Translations under genes and position numbers: made by a program
Part shown: positions 6,377 through 8,906 of the stretch, piece after piece
Layout of the letters: every line of letters begins with the position of its first letter
Position numbering within the stretch: the first letter of the stretch is position 1
Origin: Chloroflexota bacterium
GTDB taxonomy: Bacteria > Chloroflexota > Limnocylindria > Limnocylindrales > CSP1-4
NCBI GenBank assembly: GCA_021812735.1
Contig: JAKAMV010000357.1
Span: 1-8,906 of the forward strand
Reading direction: 5' to 3'
Length of the DNA: 8,906 nucleotides
The notes under the pieces: model-generated
The model's database searches: none
The model's input: the letters and a program-made list of their open reading frames with translations, nothing else
Told to the model about the DNA's origin: nothing

Positions 6377-6649
6377 CGGCCCGAGTATGCGACGGAACGC
6401 GGGGAAGCGCCCCAACGGCCCCCGCGACCGGAGGCGGTGGCCCGCCGGCGCCGCCAGCCGAGCACCGCCTCCCGACTGCGGGTCGCTCGCATCGATCGGG
6501 CCGCCGCACCAGCCTCCCGTGTTCATCGTGGAGACTGCTCCAGTCAGGCACGTCAGATCATGGCGGTTGCTCCAGTTCCGATGCGCTCTGCCGCCCGCAC
6601 ATACTCCGCCGATCGCAGCCCAGTTGGTGTGGGCCGCATGGAGGAAGTG
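6377..6649. other. Divergent regulatory region between rrf2-like and creatinase genes
   Basis: This 273-bp gap has no convincing gene. At its left edge on the minus strand is CATACT (6389 to 6384), the rrf2 -10 candidate. Near the right edge on the plus strand is TTCCGA (6576-6581), 18 bp, CATACT (6600-6605), a tentative creatinase promoter. CATACTC followed by GCCGAT occurs in both. Upstream of the creatinase promoter are a 13-bp dyad GACTG-CTC-CAGTC (6533-6545) and a TGCTCCAGT direct repeat (6536-6544 and 6568-6576) spaced 32 bp, about three helical turns. These are candidate operators for Rrf2 or another regulator. Confidence 0.45.
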
Positions 6650-7798
6650 ATGACCACCGCAGTCGACGACCGCCCGTCCCTGATCACGCTGCCGAATGGC
6701 GAGCCGGTCAAGCCCATGTTCTCCGACGCGGAGATGGAGTCCCGTCTCGCGAAGCTCCGCCGCCTCATGGGCGAGGTGGACGTCGACGCCGCCCTGCTGA
6801 CCAGCTACCAGAACATCGACTACTACGCCGACTTCCTGTTCTGCCACTTCGGCCGGTTCTACGGCCTGGTGGTGACCGCGGACAACCAGACCTCGATCTC
6901 GGCCAACATCGACTACGGCCAGCCGTGGCGACGGACGTACGGCGAGAACCTCGTCTACACCGACTGGCAGCGCGACAATTACTTCCGCGCGGTCCGCAAG
7001 GTGGTCCCCACCTCGGTGCGGCGGCTCGGCGTCGAGTTCGACCACCTCACGGTCCAGAACCGGGCCAAGCTCGAGGCCTTCCTGCCGGGCGTGGAGCTCG
7101 TTGACATCAGCGCGGGCATCATGCGCCAGCGGATGGTCAAGTCGGCCGAGGAGATCGCCCTGATCCGCAACGGCGCGGCGACGGCCGACGTCGGCGGCTT
7201 CGCGGTCCGCGACGCCATCCGCGCCGGCGTCCCGGAGTACGAGGTCGCGCTTGCCGGCACGCAGGCGATGGTCCGCAACATCGCCCGCCTGTACCCGCAC
7301 GCCGAGCTGATGGACACCTGGGTCTGGTTCCAGTCCGGCATCAACACCGACGGCGCCCACAACCCCGTCACCTCGCGCAAGCTCGAATCGGGCGACATCC
7401 TGTCGCTCAACTGCTTTCCGATGATCGGCGGCTACTACACGGCGCTCGAGCGAACGCTGTTCGTGGACCACGTGGACGAGGCGTCGCTGCGCTACTGGAA
7501 CATCAACGTCGAGGTCCACGAGGCCGGGCTCAAGCTGATCAAGCCCGGCGCGGTCTGCGGCGACATCGCCAAGTCGCTGAACGATATCTTCCGGGACTAC
7601 GGCGTGCTCCAGCACCGCACCTTCGGCTACGGCCACTCGTTCGGTGTCCTGTCCCACTACTACGGCCGCGAGGCGGGCCTCGAGCTCCGGGAGGACATCG
7701 AGACGGTGCTCGAGCCCGGCATGGTGGTGTCCATGGAGCCGATGATCACCATCCCGGACGGCCAGCCCGGCGCTGGCCGGGCCTTCTGGGCAGAGTAG
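6650..7798 (+). CDS. Creatinase (creatine amidinohydrolase), C-terminally truncated
   Basis: A 382-residue M24 'pita-bread' hydrolase, closely similar along its length to Pseudomonas putida creatinase (403 aa), which splits creatine into sarcosine and urea in the cytoplasm without a metal. With a constant offset of 5, the recalled active-site residues are present: F67, R69, H237 (TDGAHNP), Y263 and E267 (YYTALER), H329 (GYGHS), R340 and E363 (SMEPM). After GQPGAG (371-376) similarity stops: the protein ends RAFWAE, whereas the family continues with a GYREHD segment and about 30 residues carrying His376. No other frame in 7779-7912 restores that tail. The protein is therefore probably impaired unless this reflects an assembly error. 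The ATG at 6650 is chosen for GGAGG (6640-6644) 5 nt upstream; an in-frame ATG at 6638 overlaps that site. Creatininase follows after 114 bp, probably co-regulated. Confidence 0.88.
   Translation: MTTAVDDRPSLITLPNGEPVKPMFSDAEMESRLAKLRRLMGEVDVDAALLTSYQNIDYYADFLFCHFGRFYGLVVTADNQTSISANIDYGQPWRRTYGENLVYTDWQRDNYFRAVRKVVPTSVRRLGVEFDHLTVQNRAKLEAFLPGVELVDISAGIMRQRMVKSAEEIALIRNGAATADVGGFAVRDAIRAGVPEYEVALAGTQAMVRNIARLYPHAELMDTWVWFQSGINTDGAHNPVTSRKLESGDILSLNCFPMIGGYYTALERTLFVDHVDEASLRYWNINVEVHEAGLKLIKPGAVCGDIAKSLNDIFRDYGVLQHRTFGYGHSFGVLSHYYGREAGLELREDIETVLEPGMVVSMEPMITIPDGQPGAGRAFWAE
7759..7779 (+). repeat. Perfect 8-bp inverted repeat at the creatinase homology breakpoint
   Basis: CGGCCAGC (7759-7766) and GCTGGCCG (7772-7779) are exact inverted copies around CCGGC. 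The hairpin lies inside the creatinase coding frame, encoding DGQPGAGR, exactly where similarity to complete creatinases ends. Such repeats can promote deletion or trouble sequencing. Confidence 0.6.
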
Positions 7799-7803
7799 AG
7801 GAC

Positions 7804-7833
7804 CGCACAGGTCGGCGCCCCTGTTCCTGTGCG
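7804..7833 (+). terminator. 8-bp stem hairpin between creatinase and creatininase genes
   Basis: CGCACAGG (7804-7811) pairs with CCTGTGCG (7826-7833) around a 14-nt loop, 6 nt after the creatinase stop, and is followed by CTTCT. It may be a terminator or attenuator that lowers read-through into creatininase, or an mRNA stability element. Confidence 0.4.
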
Positions 7834-7912
7834 CTTCTACGCTTCGCAGGGCGCGCCGGGCATGCCACCCTCCGTCCGTGGATCCCACCCAGACCAGCGG
7901 AGTCGCCCCCAG

Positions 7913-8704
7913 ATGAACGCTCGCCCGCGCACCTTCGCCGACCTGACGATGCCCGAGATCGGCGACGCTGCCGCCCGCGGCGCGGGCGTGATCCTGCCGG
8001 TCGGATCGACCGAGCAGCACGGCCCCCACCTGCCGCTGTGCACGGACTCCCTGATCCCGGCCGAGATGGCGCTGGCGATGGCGGAGCCCCTGGACATGCT
8101 GGTCGCGCCCCCGATCGTGTACGGCTACCGGTCGCGTCCCCTGAGCGGCGGCGGGCAGCGGTGGGTCGGGACCACCTCCGTGAGCGCCCGCACGCTCATG
8201 GCGGTCGTGGAGGACGTGCTGGTCGAGTTCATCCGCCACGGCTTCCGGCGGCTGGTGCTCCTCAACTGGCACTTCGAGAACTCGAACTTCCTGTACGAGG
8301 CCGCCTGGCTCGCGAACGAGCGGACCGGCAACACCGGCGCCCGGATCATGGTCATCGAGGCCGCCTTCGCCGAGTTGTCCGCCCCGACGATGGACGCGCT
8401 GTTCGGGGACCAGTTCCCGGGCTGGGACGTTGAGCACGCCGCCGTTCTTGAGACCTCGCTCCTGCTGCACCTGCGCCCGGACCTCGTGCTGATGGACCGG
8501 GCAGTGGACGACGCCGCGCCGCGCCACCCCTTCTACGACGTGGTGCCGATCCCGGACGACTTCATGTCGCAGTCCGGGGTGCTGTACAAGGCCACCCTGG
8601 CGACGGCCGCGAAGGGCGCGATCGCCTGGCCCGAGATGGTCGGCAACGTGCGCAAGGCGATTGCCGAGGAGCTCGGGCCCGCGACGCCGCGGGCCGCGGG
8701 CTGA
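7913..8704 (+). CDS. Creatininase (creatinine amidohydrolase)
   Basis: A 263-residue enzyme of the creatininase/MftE fold that interconverts creatinine and creatine, normally a hexamer with two metal ions (Mn/Zn). Metal ligands recalled from P. putida creatininase fall at identical numbers: E34 and H36 (GSTEQHG, 31-37), D45, H120 and E122 (NWHFENSNF, 118-126). YGYRSRPLSGGGQRWVGTTS (70-89) and PGWDVEHAAVLETSLLL (169-185) match true creatininases rather than the generic family, including the WDxEH tryptophan (W171) and His175. Differences: Trp118 replaces the usual Gly of NGHxEN, and the position of the mobile Trp154 appears to be Ala151 (followed by Phe152). The ATG at 7913 gives the family length; GGAG lies 10 nt upstream. 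An in-frame ATG at 7862 and a GTG at 7829 would only add a non-homologous tail. It works with the preceding creatinase. Confidence 0.92.
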   Translation: MNARPRTFADLTMPEIGDAAARGAGVILPVGSTEQHGPHLPLCTDSLIPAEMALAMAEPLDMLVAPPIVYGYRSRPLSGGGQRWVGTTSVSARTLMAVVEDVLVEFIRHGFRRLVLLNWHFENSNFLYEAAWLANERTGNTGARIMVIEAAFAELSAPTMDALFGDQFPGWDVEHAAVLETSLLLHLRPDLVLMDRAVDDAAPRHPFYDVVPIPDDFMSQSGVLYKATLATAAKGAIAWPEMVGNVRKAIAEELGPATPRAAG

Positions 8705-8710
8705 GGCGGA

Positions 8711-8726
8711 CGCCGGCGCCCCGGCG
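8711..8726 (+). terminator. GC hairpin downstream of creatininase
   Basis: CGCCGG (8711-8716) and CCGGCG (8721-8726) form a 6-bp stem with a 4-nt loop, starting 6 nt after the stop codon. No T-tract follows. It is a plausible but weak operon terminator. Confidence 0.35.
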
Positions 8727-8804
8727 CGCGTCGACGGGACGCCGGGAAGCGCGCTCGACGGGTCCGCGGGACGGGTCAGCGGCACCCACCCGGTACGGAT
8801 GAAA

Positions 8805-8843
8805 GTGTCAAGCCCCGGACGGCGGTGTAGTGTCCGCACGGAC
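8805..8843 (+). promoter_or_regulatory. Promoter-like element with overlapping 12-bp palindrome, reading out of the window
   Basis: GTGTCA (8805-8810), a 17-bp spacer and TAGTGT (8828-8833) form a promoter-like pair. GTCCG-CA-CGGAC (8832-8843) is a perfect dyad placed over the expected start site, a typical repressor position. AGTGTC occurs twice (8804-8809, 8829-8834). A possible start ATG at 8874 leaves only 33 bases in the window, too little to call a gene. An insertion-element end is an alternative reading. Confidence 0.35.
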
Positions 8844-8906
8844 GCGGTCGATCGCCTGGCGAAGGGCGGGGTGATGGGGATCGTCCCCGCCGCGCAGCCT
8901 TGCCCG

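Noticed and set aside
8731..8762. TCGACGGG direct repeats 24 bp apart after creatininase
   Set aside because: Short and of the same composition as the surrounding GC-rich DNA; two copies do not support a repeat array or origin.
6377..8839. A minus-strand open frame continuing some 820 codons upstream of the rrf2-like gene, antisense to creatinase and creatininase
   Set aside because: It is a composition shadow: its sequence is Arg/Val/Asp-biased with no family pattern, while the plus-strand genes have clear conserved active sites.
1..8906. CRISPR array, tRNA, rRNA, integrase or transposase genes
   Set aside because: No regularly spaced repeats, no cloverleaf with a GTTC-type arm at a plausible site, and no recombinase motif was seen by eye on either strand.

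Overview
The window is very GC-rich, with strong third-position G/C bias and seven closely packed genes plus the 3' part of an eighth. It looks like chromosome of a high-GC free-living bacterium, either Chloroflexota (Limnocylindria-like) or Actinobacteriota. This placement is inferred from GC content, apparent leaderless starts (a TA-N3-T box 6-7 nt before ATG) and the flavour of the CapA, Mca-like and Rrf2 proteins. No rRNA, tRNA, transposase, phage gene or CRISPR array was seen.

Layout: (1) 1-1497 (+), the 3' part of a CapA-type metallophosphatase gene with a Pro/Ala linker and an extra N-terminal domain. (2) 1591-2583 (-), a PIG-L/LmbE zinc deacetylase resembling mycothiol S-conjugate amidase Mca. 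(3) 2620-3129 (+), a YbaK/ProX-type aminoacyl-tRNA editing domain, divergent from the deacetylase over a 36-bp gap that is nearly a palindrome of two -10 boxes. (4) 3201-4424 (-), an Amt ammonium channel. (5) 4644-5891 (+), a class III (CaiB/BaiF) CoA-transferase, divergent from amt. (6) 5933-6376 (-), an Rrf2 family regulator with three cluster-type cysteines. (7) 6650-7798 (+), creatinase, and (8) 7913-8704 (+), creatininase. The last 0.2 kb holds a promoter-like element pointing out of the window.

The metabolic core is the creatinine pair. Creatininase opens creatinine to creatine, and creatinase hydrolyses creatine to sarcosine and urea. Both are close to the classical Pseudomonas enzymes, with active-site residues recognisable one by one. 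The creatinase, however, stops about 30 residues early. It loses the segment that carries the last substrate-binding histidine, and homology ends inside a perfect 8-bp inverted repeat. Either the gene is damaged (natural deletion or assembly error) or this is a shortened variant. The Amt channel nearby fits a nitrogen-scavenging theme, but that link is inference. The Rrf2 gene is divergent from the creatinase gene, and both promoters carry a similar CATACTC...GCCGAT element, so Rrf2 control of creatinine use is a testable idea.
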